This document shows positions 17,561 through 27,086 of a stretch of 64,000 nucleotides of DNA, one piece after another. The notes beneath the pieces are model-generated. The model ran no database searches. It had not been told where the DNA came from and saw only the letters and a program-made list of their open reading frames with translations. Position 1 is the first letter of the stretch. Every line of letters starts with the position of its first letter. This stretch comes from Myxococcales bacterium. GTDB taxonomy: Bacteria > Myxococcota_A > Polyangia > Polyangiales > Ga0077539. The translations under genes and the position numbers were made by a program. The DNA is taken from NCBI GenBank assembly GCA_013298625.1, contig JAAFIF010000027.1:1-64000 (forward strand), written 5' to 3'.

Positions 17561-18363
17561 CCGCCGCTCACCCATCGCTCAGCCCCGCGGGCCGCTGGAA
17601 CGGCCGCGTCACCAGCCGCCCGCTCCCCGACCCCGCTGAATCCCTGCGCGGATTGTCCCTCGCAGAGCGCGCCCTGCTCGCCAACATCTGGCTCAGCCAG
17701 AGCGCCACCGAGCGCCGCGTGGCCGACGCGTTCGCCGTCGTTCACCGCGCGCTCGTCGCCCTCGACGCCGATGCTGGGCTCATCGAGACCGCCGCGCGCG
17801 CCGTCGATGACGAGCACCGACACGCCGAGCTCTGCCGCCTCGTGGCCTCACAGTACGCAGGCAAATCACTGCCCCATCCGCCGCTCTTGCCCTTCGCTCA
17901 CCCCACGCACCCGAGCGCCAGCAGCGACCGCGTCCGCCAGTGCCTCTACGTCCTCGGGCAGTGCGCCTTCAACGAGACCTTCGCCTCGGCGTACCTCGAA
18001 GCGGCGCTCGCGTGCGCGACCGTCACCTACGCGAAGAGCGCGATCCGCGAACTGCTCTCAGACGAGATCGACCACTCGCGCGTGGGCTGGGCCTTCGCCG
18101 CCACCATGCCGCAGCGCGAGCGCGCAGAGGTGCAGTCGTGGCTGCTCGACCTCGCGATCTGCAACCTCCGCGAGTGGCGAGCGATCGCGCTTCCATCGGT
18201 GTCCAACCCTGTTGTCCTGCGCCACGGCGTGCCCGCGAAAGACAAGGTCGAAGCCGCGCTTCTCTCAGTGATCGACGCTGTGATGATCCCCGGCTTCGAG
18301 CGCTTTGGCTTCGCTGTGGACGAGCTGCGCCACTGGCGCGCGCAGGGCGCTCCGACCGAGTAG
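17557..18363 (+). CDS. Ferritin-like di-iron domain protein
   Basis: 268 residues, no signal peptide. A four-helix bundle is suggested with carboxylate/His ligands: DDEHRHAE (helix 2), FNETF (helix 3) and LSDEIDHSR (helix 4), matching the E...ExxH plus E...ExxH pattern of ferritin-like proteins. Members include oxidases, oxygenases and stores, so the reaction is open. It starts inside the stop codon of the preceding lipoprotein gene and ends next to an inverted-repeat element. Confidence 0.72.
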   Translation: MTAAHPSLSPAGRWNGRVTSRPLPDPAESLRGLSLAERALLANIWLSQSATERRVADAFAVVHRALVALDADAGLIETAARAVDDEHRHAELCRLVASQYAGKSLPHPPLLPFAHPTHPSASSDRVRQCLYVLGQCAFNETFASAYLEAALACATVTYAKSAIRELLSDEIDHSRVGWAFAATMPQRERAEVQSWLLDLAICNLREWRAIALPSVSNPVVLRHGVPAKDKVEAALLSVIDAVMIPGFERFGFAVDELRHWRAQGAPTE

Positions 18364-18370
18364 CGCGCTT

Positions 18371-18525
18371 AGAGCTGGATTCAAAACCTCCCGTCGCTGC
18401 ACGGCAGATCCGCGGCGCCCTGCGGCGTCGACCGTTCTCGACGGGCATCCAGCCCGTCTTCGAACGCTCTCCTTGCAGTGCTTGCGTCTCTTTGCGCAGC
18501 TCGGTCCGGTTCTGAAACCAGCTCT
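18371..18525. repeat. 155-bp element with 18-bp terminal inverted repeats between convergent genes
   Basis: The left end AGAGCTGGATTCAAAACC (18371-18388) and the complement of the right end, AGAGCTGGTTTCAGAACC (18508-18525), match at 16 of 18 positions. Inside lies a perfect 7-bp hairpin with a 5-base loop (18440-18458, GACGGGC/GCCCGTC). It fills nearly the whole gap between two convergent genes; the right end touches the stop codon of the dihydrouridine synthase. It could be a MITE/REP-like element or a two-way terminator. Confidence 0.5.
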
Positions 18526-19493
18526 TACTCGCTGAGCTCGTCGAGCGCGCGCTCGATCGCCGCCATCGAGTCGAGCGCGCCGAGCCGCTCGCGCAGCGGC
18601 TCTTCGACGGGCGTGCCCGCGTAGAACCAGCGCAGGTGCTTGCGCAGCTCTCTCGACGCCGCGCCTTCGCCGACGAACGCGCAGTACCAACGGGCGTAGC
18701 CGAGCACGGCGTCGCGACGGTCGCGAAGGGTCACGTCCTGGCGCTCCCCCGTGGCGAGCGCGCGAAAGAGCCAGGGATTTCCCAGCGCGCCGCGGCCGAT
18801 CATCACGCCGTCGCAGCCGGTCTCTCGGGCCATCGTCACCGCGTCCTCGACGCTCTTCACGCCGCCGTTGCCGATCACCGGAACGGACACCGCGCGCTTC
18901 ACCGCTGCGATCACCGCGAGGCTCGCCTCTCCTTCGTGCCCCGCGTCCGCGGTGCGCGCGTGCACGGTCAACAGCGACGCGCCCGCTTGCTCGACGGCGC
19001 GGGCGACGTCGACGGCGTTGACGTTGGCCTCGCTCGTCCCTGCGCGGAGCTTCGCGCTCACCGGGATTTTTACAGCGCGAACCATCGCATCGATCACCGC
19101 GGCGGCGCGCTCGGGCGCCCCCATCAGCGCCACGCCCGCGTCGTGCCCGTGCCGAATGCGCCGGATCGGACAGCCCATGTTCACGTCGAGCGCGTCGGCC
19201 CCTTCGGCTTCGGCCATGCGCGCTGCCTCGGCCATCAGCGCAGGGTCGCCGCCCAAGAGCTGAACGACGTGCGCTCCGCCGCCGGGCGCGCGCTCCATGC
19301 GCAGCGCGTTGAGCCCCGCGACGCCTCCCTTGACGAGGTGCTGCGACGCGACCATCTCGCTGACCGTCAATCCGCAGCCAAAATCCCTGGCGAGCGAGCG
19401 AAACGGCGGGTTGGTGACGTTGGCCATCGGCGCGAGGGCCGTGACGAACCCGTGCGCGCACGGCGGGACTTCGATGGACGGACCGAACTTCAC
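18525..19493 (-). CDS. dus: tRNA-dihydrouridine synthase (DusB-like)
   Basis: 322 residues from GTG, the same size as E. coli DusB (321). FMN-dependent TIM barrel: APMANVTNPPFRSL at the start, LTVSEMV, the active-site segment NMGCP with catalytic C108, TVHARTA and VIGNGG for phosphate/flavin binding, then IGRGALGNPW. It reduces specific uridines in tRNA to dihydrouridine using NADPH. The residues after NMGCP are IRR instead of the usual AKK; the basic character is kept. It starts 7 bp after the upstream lipoprotein stop, so the two are probably co-transcribed. Confidence 0.92.
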   Translation of the reverse strand: MKFGPSIEVPPCAHGFVTALAPMANVTNPPFRSLARDFGCGLTVSEMVASQHLVKGGVAGLNALRMERAPGGGAHVVQLLGGDPALMAEAARMAEAEGADALDVNMGCPIRRIRHGHDAGVALMGAPERAAAVIDAMVRAVKIPVSAKLRAGTSEANVNAVDVARAVEQAGASLLTVHARTADAGHEGEASLAVIAAVKRAVSVPVIGNGGVKSVEDAVTMARETGCDGVMIGRGALGNPWLFRALATGERQDVTLRDRRDAVLGYARWYCAFVGEGAASRELRKHLRWFYAGTPVEEPLRERLGALDSMAAIERALDELSE

Positions 19494-19500
19494 GGCGCGG

Positions 19501-20313
19501 TCAGCTTCGGTCGATCGGGTGCAGCGCGATCGGCGGATTGCGGTCGCGTCCCATCCCGTTGCGGTCGCGCATCCACTGCACGTATCGAGTGATCTCGGCG
19601 TCCGACGGGCTGTGCGTCATCACGCCGTTCGCTGCAAATCCTCCGGGCTCGGCGTTCATGTCGACGGCGTGCACGAGGTAGCGTCCGCCGCGCCGCGAGA
19701 CCACGGGGACGACGAACACCACCACCGCGTCGACCTGCCCGATCTGCGGCGCTTGTCCGCCGGTGAGCTCGCCGCTCGCGGGCAACGTGACCCACGTCGG
19801 GCTCGTCGCGAGCGAGAGCGTCTGCCGCGCGGACGGGGCGCTCGAGAGCAGCACGCGCACGGGCTCTCCCGAGCGCAGCTCTCCGCCGAAGTTCTCGAGC
19901 GTGTACTTGATGAACCCCTCGCGCGCGACGTTGAACGTCCCGCTCGTCGGCCCCTCCGAGCGCATCCTCACTTGCTGCGGAACAGCAGTGTCTCCGCTCA
20001 GCCCCGCGACTTTGATCGAGAGCCTGCGCTGGTCGTCCCGGTGCACTTCGATCACGAAATGAGCGCGCTGAATCCCGTGCTCGATCGACTCGCCGTTGGT
20101 GCTCGCGTTGCCGACCTCCGTCGATCGCCACTTGTAAAACGTGACCACGTGCCTCGCGAGCGTGCGCGCCGCGAGCACGCCGGAGTCTCGCGTCGTCGGT
20201 GGTGTGGACGGCTGCGACTGCTCTGCGCTCGTCGCCGTTGTCGAGGGTTGCGTGGGCTTGTCGCACGCGCTGAGCGCGAGCGACGTCGTGAGGGCGAAGG
20301 TGATCGCGCGCAT
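19501..20313 (-). CDS. Lipoprotein of unknown function
   Basis: 270 residues from the ATG giving a signal peptide with lipobox LSAC (Cys17). A Thr/Ser/Gln/Pro linker (18-50) leads to an exported beta-rich domain with no motif I recognise (ends PPIALHPIDRS). Gene order puts it first in a two-gene unit with the dihydrouridine synthase, which probably reflects shared transcription only. The longer upstream frame overlaps the divergent gene's promoter and is not used. Confidence 0.7.
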   Translation of the reverse strand: MRAITFALTTSLALSACDKPTQPSTTATSAEQSQPSTPPTTRDSGVLAARTLARHVVTFYKWRSTEVGNASTNGESIEHGIQRAHFVIEVHRDDQRRLSIKVAGLSGDTAVPQQVRMRSEGPTSGTFNVAREGFIKYTLENFGGELRSGEPVRVLLSSAPSARQTLSLATSPTWVTLPASGELTGGQAPQIGQVDAVVVFVVPVVSRRGGRYLVHAVDMNAEPGGFAANGVMTHSPSDAEITRYVQWMRDRNGMGRDRNPPIALHPIDRS

Positions 20314-20468
20314 CGGGAATTTCCTCGCGAACGCTAACACGGCTGTGCCTGCGCTGGCTGCGCGTCTTGGGCGCGCTTTCTCGTTGGTCGGGCGCGCCGC
20401 GCTCTGCATACTGCCGGCTGTCGCGCGCGAACGAGCCCTTCGCTCCGAGCGCGACCCCCCCATCGCCG

Positions 20469-22433
20469 ATGCTCGCCCGCCGCGCGCTCTCTACTCTCGC
20501 TCTTACCAGCGTCGCCATCTCGTCCTCGTGCGCTTCGCCCGCGACCGAGGTGACCATCGTCGTGGACACCGACGCGCCGCCGCGGCGGCCCATGTCCCTC
20601 GTCGCGAGGGCGCGTCGCTTCTCCGCTGACGGCGGAGCCACAGACGGCGGCCCGATGGCCTCGGCGAGCTCGTTCGAAGAGCGCATCGTTCGCGCGAGAA
20701 TCCCTGGGAGTTTTACGGTCGTCCCCAACGGCGACCGTCGCGCCGAGGTCGAGCTCGAGCTGCTCTCCGACGTCGGCGCAGGGGCGACCGCAGCGGAGCC
20801 GCCGATGCAGCTCCGTCGACGCGTTCGCTTTCGCTTCGTCCCCAACAGCAGCCAGATGGTGCGCGTCGTGCTCTCGCTTCGCTGCGGCGAACGCAGCGCC
20901 GGCTGCGCAGCGGTCCCCGCCAGCCAGTGCACCGTCGAGCAGGTGTGCGAAGAGCGCGGGCTCACCTGCGGCGAGCGCGGTCGCTGCGTCCCGATCGAGA
21001 CGCCCGTCGTGCCGAGGCCCCCCGAGGGCGCCGAGCTCGACGCGAGCGCCACTGACGCGAGCAGCGCCGATGCTGGCCCTTCGCTCTCGGGCTCGTTCGT
21101 CACAGCGCTGCGCGGCGTCACGCGATCGAACGCGCTCACCATGGCCGTCGATCCCGTGGACGAAGCGCTCTTCGTCGGCCTCGCGTTCGTCGGCGCTGGA
21201 TCCTGGTTCGATCGCACGATCAACTCCGCCGGTGAGGGCGCGCTGGTCGCGCGCATCGAGCCGGACGGCGCGCTCGGGTGGCACAAGCTCATCGACGTCA
21301 GCGCCAGTGATTTTGCTGGTGTTCGTGGGCTCTCGGTCTCGGGTTCGACCTTGTGGACCGCGGGCTACTACCGCCGCGCAGCGTGGTCGTGGGACGGCGC
21401 CGCGCTGCCTGCTGCCGCGCGGCAGAGCGCGTTCTCGTGCGCGCTCGGCGTGTTCGACGGCGCGGTCGCGCGCTGCTTTTCGCACGGCGGATCGAACGCC
21501 AACACGCAGCAGTATCGCGCGAGCGCAGCGGCGGGCGTCGCCGCGATGGGCGGCATCGTCGCCGGGACCTGGAGCGCCGCGCCCATGCTCGCGCCGGGCG
21601 CAGCGGACGACGGCTTCGTGACCGCGTATCGCTCGGACGCCATGGTGTTCGCGCAGCGGTTGTCCTCGGACAACGCGCAGGGCGCCGAGGTGCGCGGCGT
21701 CGCGGTCGCGAGCGACGGCTCGGTCTTCGCGGGCGGCGTCTTCACCGGAACGCTCACCCTCGCGGGCACGGCGAACACCTGGAGGTCCAGCGGTCAGAAC
21801 GACGGCTTCGTCGTCGCGTTCGCCCCCGACGGAGCGCTGCGTTGGATGCGCGCGTTCGGCTCGACCGCCGCGGATTTCGTTCGCGACATCGCCCTCTCTC
21901 GTGACGGGCGCGTGTATGCGGTCGGCGCCGTCGGCGGCGCGGTCACCGGCCTCGAGCCGCTCGCGTCGATCAACAACGGCGCGATGGGCGGGCTCGACGG
22001 CTTCGTCGTCGCGCTCGACGCGGCGACGGGCGCGCCGGTGCTCGCGCGACGCTACGCGACAGCGCAGGACGACAACATCGATCGCGTGGCCATCGACGGC
22101 GAAGAGGGGCTCTTGCTCTCGGGGTACTTCGGCTCGTCGGGCCTCGCGCCGTTGCCCGCGTTCAGCGCGCCCATCACGCGCGGGCTCGCGATCTTCGCCG
22201 TCAGCGCCGACGGAACGCCGCGTTGGGCCAAGGCCCTCTACCACGCAGGCGGCGGAGTCATCAGCGCGCTCGCACCGTTGCCGCGCTCGCGTCGCGTGGC
22301 CTTCGCCGCTTCGCTCGATCACGGCGCGAGCGCCCCTTCGCCGAGCTGGGCCGCATCGGTCACGCTCTCGCCCGGCGGGACCACCGGTGTGATCGGCGCG
22401 TTCTCTGTCGACGAGACGCTGCCCGCTCGGTGA
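20469..22433 (+). CDS. Beta-propeller-like lipoprotein (SBBP/delta-60-type repeats)
   Basis: 654 residues. Lipobox SSSC (Cys21) after a standard signal peptide. An N-terminal domain (25-150) is followed by a Cys-rich stretch (CTVEQVCEERGLTCGERGRC), an Asp/Ala linker, then about six blade-like repeats of the type GVAVASDGSVFAGGVFTG and DGFVVAFAPDGALRW. Such repeats form beta-propellers in secreted myxobacterial proteins. No catalytic residues are evident; it may bind ligands on the cell surface. The ATG was picked to give the lipoprotein signal. Confidence 0.8.
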   Translation: MLARRALSTLALTSVAISSSCASPATEVTIVVDTDAPPRRPMSLVARARRFSADGGATDGGPMASASSFEERIVRARIPGSFTVVPNGDRRAEVELELLSDVGAGATAAEPPMQLRRRVRFRFVPNSSQMVRVVLSLRCGERSAGCAAVPASQCTVEQVCEERGLTCGERGRCVPIETPVVPRPPEGAELDASATDASSADAGPSLSGSFVTALRGVTRSNALTMAVDPVDEALFVGLAFVGAGSWFDRTINSAGEGALVARIEPDGALGWHKLIDVSASDFAGVRGLSVSGSTLWTAGYYRRAAWSWDGAALPAAARQSAFSCALGVFDGAVARCFSHGGSNANTQQYRASAAAGVAAMGGIVAGTWSAAPMLAPGAADDGFVTAYRSDAMVFAQRLSSDNAQGAEVRGVAVASDGSVFAGGVFTGTLTLAGTANTWRSSGQNDGFVVAFAPDGALRWMRAFGSTAADFVRDIALSRDGRVYAVGAVGGAVTGLEPLASINNGAMGGLDGFVVALDAATGAPVLARRYATAQDDNIDRVAIDGEEGLLLSGYFGSSGLAPLPAFSAPITRGLAIFAVSADGTPRWAKALYHAGGGVISALAPLPRSRRVAFAASLDHGASAPSPSWAASVTLSPGGTTGVIGAFSVDETLPAR

Positions 22434-22442
22434 GCGCGCCGC

Positions 22443-24884
22443 TCACGCCGCGAGCGCGGTGTTCATTCGCGTGTAGAACTCGGTCGCGCTCTTCGGGCGA
22501 CGCTCGGGCTCGACCGCGAGCGCCTCGGTGAACAGCGCGTCGAGCGCGCTCGCGCGGCGCGGGTCACCCACGGTCGTCGCGATGGACCGCGCGTGAAAAT
22601 GCCCCGACGCTCGCTCGAGCACCACCTGCGAGACCGTGCGCCCTTCGACGTCGAACGGCGCGCTCCCCGCGAGCAGCTCGTACGCCACCACCGCGAGGCT
22701 GAACAGATCCGCCCCAGGCCCGATCGCGTCCTCCGCGCGCGCTTGCTCGGGCGCCATGTACAACGGCGTTCCCGAGATGCGCCGCTGCCCCGAGGGCGAC
22801 TCGATCGGGTCCGCGCCAGCGAGCCGCGCGAGCCCGAAGTCTACGATCTTCACGACCGGGCCCGCGCCGTCGCGCTGGCTCACCATCACGTTCTGCGGCT
22901 TCAAATCCTGGTGAATGATCCCCGCGGCGTGCAGCGCGTCGAGCCCCGCGCACAGCTGTCGCGTCAGCTCGAGCGCCTCGCCGTTCGTCAGCGCGCGCTC
23001 GCGCAAGACGGCGTCCATCGTGCGCCCGTCGAGCAGCTCCATCACGAGGTACAACAGCCCCCCGTCGAGCTCGCCGAAGTCGTACACGACCACGGTGTTC
23101 GGGTGCGAGACGCTCGAGGCGAGCTTCGCTTCGCGACGAAACTGCGCCGCTGCGTCGGGCTTGTCCGCGAGGTCGGGCACGAGCACCTTCACCGCGCACC
23201 AACGGTCGTGCGCCGCGTTGCGAGCTTTGTACACGATCCCCATCGCGCCTTCGCCGAGCTGCTCGACGCACTCGTACGCGCCGATCGAGAACGGTTGAAA
23301 ATCGGTGCGTGTTTTCGAGTCGCCCGGCCGAGACCTGAGCGAAGCCGCGCCGAGCGCGCCGGCCACCTGCGTCTGCGCGAGCGCGTCGATCGCCCCGCCG
23401 TCCGCTGGCATCGTCGCCGAGAGCGTCGCGTGCAGCGTGTCGACGGCAGAGATCCTCGTCGCGACGAGCTCTGGGTTGGCCGGCGCAGGTCGAGCGGGCT
23501 CTGCGCTGGGAGCGACGGGCAGCGCTCGCCTCGCGCGCAGCAGGTAGTACGCGAGCGCGCTCACCGCGGCGAGCGCGGCGAACGTCGCGACCGCCAAGGG
23601 CAGCGACGAGCGCTCGCGCTGCGGAGCTTGCAGCGGCGCCGATCCTCCGGCGCGCTCGTTCACGGTCGGCGCGGTCGGCGCGACGGGAGCGATCTCGTCC
23701 GCGCCCTCGGCGCGCGTCGCCACGGCGGCGTCCTGCCGCGCGCTCACCTGCGTCGCGATCGCCGGTGGAGGTCCTGCGGTCACGGGCGGCGCGGCTTGGT
23801 TCGCCAACGGGCCCGTCGCGCGGCCGTCGTCCTCGAACGTGTCGCTCGCGCGGCGGTTGCGCGTGGTCGCGCGGCGGCTCGGCTGCGCGCTCGCCGCGGC
23901 GGTCGTCCCGCTAGGCTGCGCCGGTGCGATCGGCATCGGCATCGGAGCGTTGGGCTCATTTGTCGCCGTCGGCGCCGTCGTTTGCGGCTGCGTCGCAGGC
24001 GTCTCGGCGTTCGCCGTCGCTCGCTGCGACCGCGCTTCGTGCGCGGACTCGTGGTTCGCTGGCGCGCTCGGCGCTCGGTCGCCGCGCTGGGCCGTGAGCG
24101 TGAAGAGTCCGCCCGCCGCCGCGAGCGCGAGCACGAGTCCGCCGATGACGAGGCAGCCGACGCTGCTGCTACTGCGGGCTGGCGCAGGCGCCGCGCTCTC
24201 GAACGGCGTCGGCGCTGCGGCCGAGAGCGCTCCGATGGGCTGCGGCGCCATCGCGGCCCGCGCCGCGCCGGTCATCATCGGCGCTGCTGCCTGCACGGGC
24301 GCCGCCGAGGCGCTTGCTCGCTCGATCGCCTCCCGCAGCGCTCGCTCGTCGATCGTCGCGACCGCGCTTCGGTCGAGCGCCTTCGTGATCAGCGCGGCGA
24401 GCTCGGCGGGGAGGTCGGCGCGCGCAGACGCGAGGGACGGCGGCGCTTCGAGCCTCTTTCGCACCTCGACGGCCTTCGCGTTGCGCGCGCTGAAGGCCGC
24501 TTCTCCTGCGAGCAGCTCGTACGCGAGCGCCGCGAGTCGGTACGCTCTGCGCGCTTCGGCCGGGAGCTTCGCCGCGTCGAGCGGGTCGTGGAGGGCGTCG
24601 TCGAGGGCGTCCGACGCGGGCTCGGCGTCGACGCCGATGAGCGTGAGCGCCTCGGTGCGCGGCGCGATGAACAGTCGCTTGGGCGAGAGCTGCGCGCGCG
24701 CTTCGTCGTCGAGCCTCGCGAGCGCCGCGAGCAACCCTGCGACCTGCGCCGCGGTCAGCGGCCCGCGCTGCGACTGACAGCGCTCGGCGAGCGTGATCGC
24801 GTCGGTGGGTTCGAGCGCAGCGTGCTTCGGGCAGCGCTCTCGGGGCGCCGTGAAGACTCGTAAACAGAGCGGACAACGCAGCAT
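22443..24884 (-). CDS. Two-TM Ser/Thr protein kinase with N-terminal zinc finger and degenerate kinase-lobe remnant
   Basis: 813 residues. It starts with a CPLC...CPKH metal-binding motif, then a region (about 105-195) that resembles only the C-lobe of a protein kinase (AYRLAALAYELLAGEAAF, ITKALDRS), TM1 at about 245-268, a long Ala/Pro/Thr linker, TM2 at about 426-450, and a full kinase domain (about 532-800): QLGEGAMGIVY, AVKV, HQDLKPQNV near 655, DFGLAR, and GTPLYMAPEQ. The HRD Arg is replaced by Gln (HQD), so this is a non-RD kinase that may not need activation-loop phosphorylation. It lies 85 bp downstream of the UvrD gene. Confidence 0.87.
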   Translation of the reverse strand: MLRCPLCLRVFTAPRERCPKHAALEPTDAITLAERCQSQRGPLTAAQVAGLLAALARLDDEARAQLSPKRLFIAPRTEALTLIGVDAEPASDALDDALHDPLDAAKLPAEARRAYRLAALAYELLAGEAAFSARNAKAVEVRKRLEAPPSLASARADLPAELAALITKALDRSAVATIDERALREAIERASASAAPVQAAAPMMTGAARAAMAPQPIGALSAAAPTPFESAAPAPARSSSSVGCLVIGGLVLALAAAGGLFTLTAQRGDRAPSAPANHESAHEARSQRATANAETPATQPQTTAPTATNEPNAPMPMPIAPAQPSGTTAAASAQPSRRATTRNRRASDTFEDDGRATGPLANQAAPPVTAGPPPAIATQVSARQDAAVATRAEGADEIAPVAPTAPTVNERAGGSAPLQAPQRERSSLPLAVATFAALAAVSALAYYLLRARRALPVAPSAEPARPAPANPELVATRISAVDTLHATLSATMPADGGAIDALAQTQVAGALGAASLRSRPGDSKTRTDFQPFSIGAYECVEQLGEGAMGIVYKARNAAHDRWCAVKVLVPDLADKPDAAAQFRREAKLASSVSHPNTVVVYDFGELDGGLLYLVMELLDGRTMDAVLRERALTNGEALELTRQLCAGLDALHAAGIIHQDLKPQNVMVSQRDGAGPVVKIVDFGLARLAGADPIESPSGQRRISGTPLYMAPEQARAEDAIGPGADLFSLAVVAYELLAGSAPFDVEGRTVSQVVLERASGHFHARSIATTVGDPRRASALDALFTEALAVEPERRPKSATEFYTRMNTALAA

Positions 24885-24968
24885 CGGACGGCTCGCAGCG
24901 TAGCTTGGAAACAGCCGCCGCCGAATGCTTGGGAGCCGATCGCTGCGCGGGCCCTTTCTACGCGCTCG

Positions 24969-26999
24969 TCACGGCGCGGCGCCGCCGCCCTTGAGCTTGG
25001 CGAGCATCTCGCGCGCGGCCTTGGCCTTCGCGGCCATGTCGGTCGTCCCCATGATGGGCGGGCCCGAGTACGACCGCCGCTCGTACATATCCGGGGGAAT
25101 ATCCCGAAGAAACCGCGACGCCATCATGGGCTTCGCGCCGCCTCGGTACGCGCGGGTCTTGGCGCGCATCATGTAGAGCTTGTCCTTGGCGCGCGTGAGG
25201 CCGACGTAGAAGAGCCTGCGCTCTTCGGCCGGGTCGAGCGTGCCTTGGATGTCGGTCGCCTTGGGGTTGTCCACGCGCGAGTGGGGGATGATCCCGTCGT
25301 CGCAGCCGATGAGAAACACCAGCGAAAACTCGAGTCCCTTCGACCCGTGCAGCGACGACAAGATGACCTTCTGCCCCTCTTCTTCTTCTTCTTCGCTGAA
25401 GCGAAGCGAGAGCTTGGCGAGCGCCGAGCGCGCTTCTTTGAGCCCCTTGGCGGGCATCTTCTCGAGGGTCTTGTAGAAGTCTTCGATGTTGCCCCAGCGC
25501 TTGGTCGCGGTGGCCTCGGTGGGGCCGGCGGCCATGATGTCGGCGTAGAGGCCGATCTCGGTCGCGATGGATTTTCCCACGTCGAGCATGGGCTCGCCGC
25601 CCTCGATGCGCGCCCTGGCGGCCTCGATGAGCTTGACGAAGTTCTCGAGCGATCGCCCCGCGCGGTCGTCGAGGTCCTTGATCGCGTGCCAGTTGCGCGA
25701 GGCTTCGAACAAGTGCAGCCCGCGGGCGCGCGAGTGTCGTTCGATGCGCTCGAAGCTGGTGTCGCCGATGCCCCGCGTGGGGTAGTTGACCACGCGGCGA
25801 AACGCGAGGTCGTCTTGCAAGTGCACGGCGAGCCGCAGGTACGCGGTGAGGTCTTTGACCTCGCGGCGCTCGTAGAAGCTCGTTCCCCCGATGAGCTTGT
25901 ACGGGATGTTGGCGAGGCGCAGCGCTTCTTCGAAGGGCTTGGCGAGGCCGTTGGAGCGGTAGAGCACGGCGATGTCCGAGCGCTTGAGGCCGTCGCGCAT
26001 CGCCTGGTTCATCGTGTCCATCACGAAGCGAACCTCGCTCTCGTGCGTGTCGCACTCGACGAGGACGGGCTTGTCGCCCTGCTTCTTGTCGCTGAAGAGC
26101 TTCTTCGGATACGCGCGCTCGCTCGGTGCGATCGCGGCGTTCGCCACGTCCAGGATGGGCTGCCTCGAGCGATAGTTCTGCTCGAGCGCCACCGTCCGCG
26201 CGCCAGGAAAATACTTGGCGAACTCGATGACGTTCTTCACCTCGGCCCCGCGCCAGCCGTAGATGCTCTGGTCGTCGTCGCCGACGCAGAACACCTCTTT
26301 GCGCGGACCCGCCAGCGATTGCACGAAGAGCAGCTGCGCGATCGACGTGTCCTGAAACTCGTCCACCAACAAGTGCCGCGCTTGTTGGTGCCATCGCTCG
26401 CGGATCTCTTTGACCTCCCGCAGCAGCCGCAGCGGAACGAGGATCAAATCGTCGAAATCCAGCGCGTTCAAGCGCTTCATCGTCTGGATGTACTTCGGGT
26501 ACGCCCGCACCGCGACCTCGTCGTAGTCGCTCGTCACCGGCATCTTCTCGACGTCGATCAACGCGTTCTTCGCGTGCGAGATGCGCGCGAGGATCGCCCC
26601 CGCGTCGAGGCTCTTGTTGGCGAGCTTGAGGTCTCGCAGGATCTCTTTGACCACGCCCAGCGTGTCCGCCGCGTCGTACACGATGAACTTCTCGCCCGCC
26701 GCGACGTGCTTCGCTTCGCGGCGCACGATCTCTGCGCCGAGCGCGTGAAACGTGCTGATCCACACCTCGTGCGCGATCTTGCCCACCTGGTGCTCGAGCC
26801 GCTCGGCCATCTCGGCGGCGGCCTTGTTCGTAAACGTCACGGCGAAGATCGTGTTCGCCGGGTTGCCGTGCTCGATCAGGCGGGTGATGCGTTGGGTGAT
26901 GACGCGGGTCTTTCCAGAGCCTGCGCCGGCGATGATGAGCAGCGGACCCCCGGGGTGCTCGACCGCTGCCTTCTGCGCTGGGTTGAGCGGAAATGCCAT
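24969..26999 (-). CDS. UvrD/Rep/PcrA-family superfamily 1 DNA helicase
   Basis: 676 residues. Motifs in order: Q motif LNPAQKAAVEH, Walker A AGAGSGKTR, TFTNKAAAEM (Ia), DEFQDT (II), GDDDQSIYGWRGA (III), EQNYRS (IV), LHGSKGLEF (V) and YVGLTRAKDKL (VI). A run of six Glu residues sits just before motif V. Such 3'-5' helicases act in nucleotide excision repair, mismatch repair or replication restart; which one cannot be told. The ATG giving MAFPLNP is preferred over a start 14 codons upstream, which would intrude into the short divergent promoter region. Confidence 0.94.
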   Translation of the reverse strand: MAFPLNPAQKAAVEHPGGPLLIIAGAGSGKTRVITQRITRLIEHGNPANTIFAVTFTNKAAAEMAERLEHQVGKIAHEVWISTFHALGAEIVRREAKHVAAGEKFIVYDAADTLGVVKEILRDLKLANKSLDAGAILARISHAKNALIDVEKMPVTSDYDEVAVRAYPKYIQTMKRLNALDFDDLILVPLRLLREVKEIRERWHQQARHLLVDEFQDTSIAQLLFVQSLAGPRKEVFCVGDDDQSIYGWRGAEVKNVIEFAKYFPGARTVALEQNYRSRQPILDVANAAIAPSERAYPKKLFSDKKQGDKPVLVECDTHESEVRFVMDTMNQAMRDGLKRSDIAVLYRSNGLAKPFEEALRLANIPYKLIGGTSFYERREVKDLTAYLRLAVHLQDDLAFRRVVNYPTRGIGDTSFERIERHSRARGLHLFEASRNWHAIKDLDDRAGRSLENFVKLIEAARARIEGGEPMLDVGKSIATEIGLYADIMAAGPTEATATKRWGNIEDFYKTLEKMPAKGLKEARSALAKLSLRFSEEEEEEGQKVILSSLHGSKGLEFSLVFLIGCDDGIIPHSRVDNPKATDIQGTLDPAEERRLFYVGLTRAKDKLYMMRAKTRAYRGGAKPMMASRFLRDIPPDMYERRSYSGPPIMGTTDMAAKAKAAREMLAKLKGGGAAP

Positions 27000-27086
27000 A
27001 GGAACTTCGTCCCCTACACCGTCGCCCGCCCCGAGGCGCACTTTTCTACCACCGCGCCATCAGGTACCACCGCACCCACAACCACG

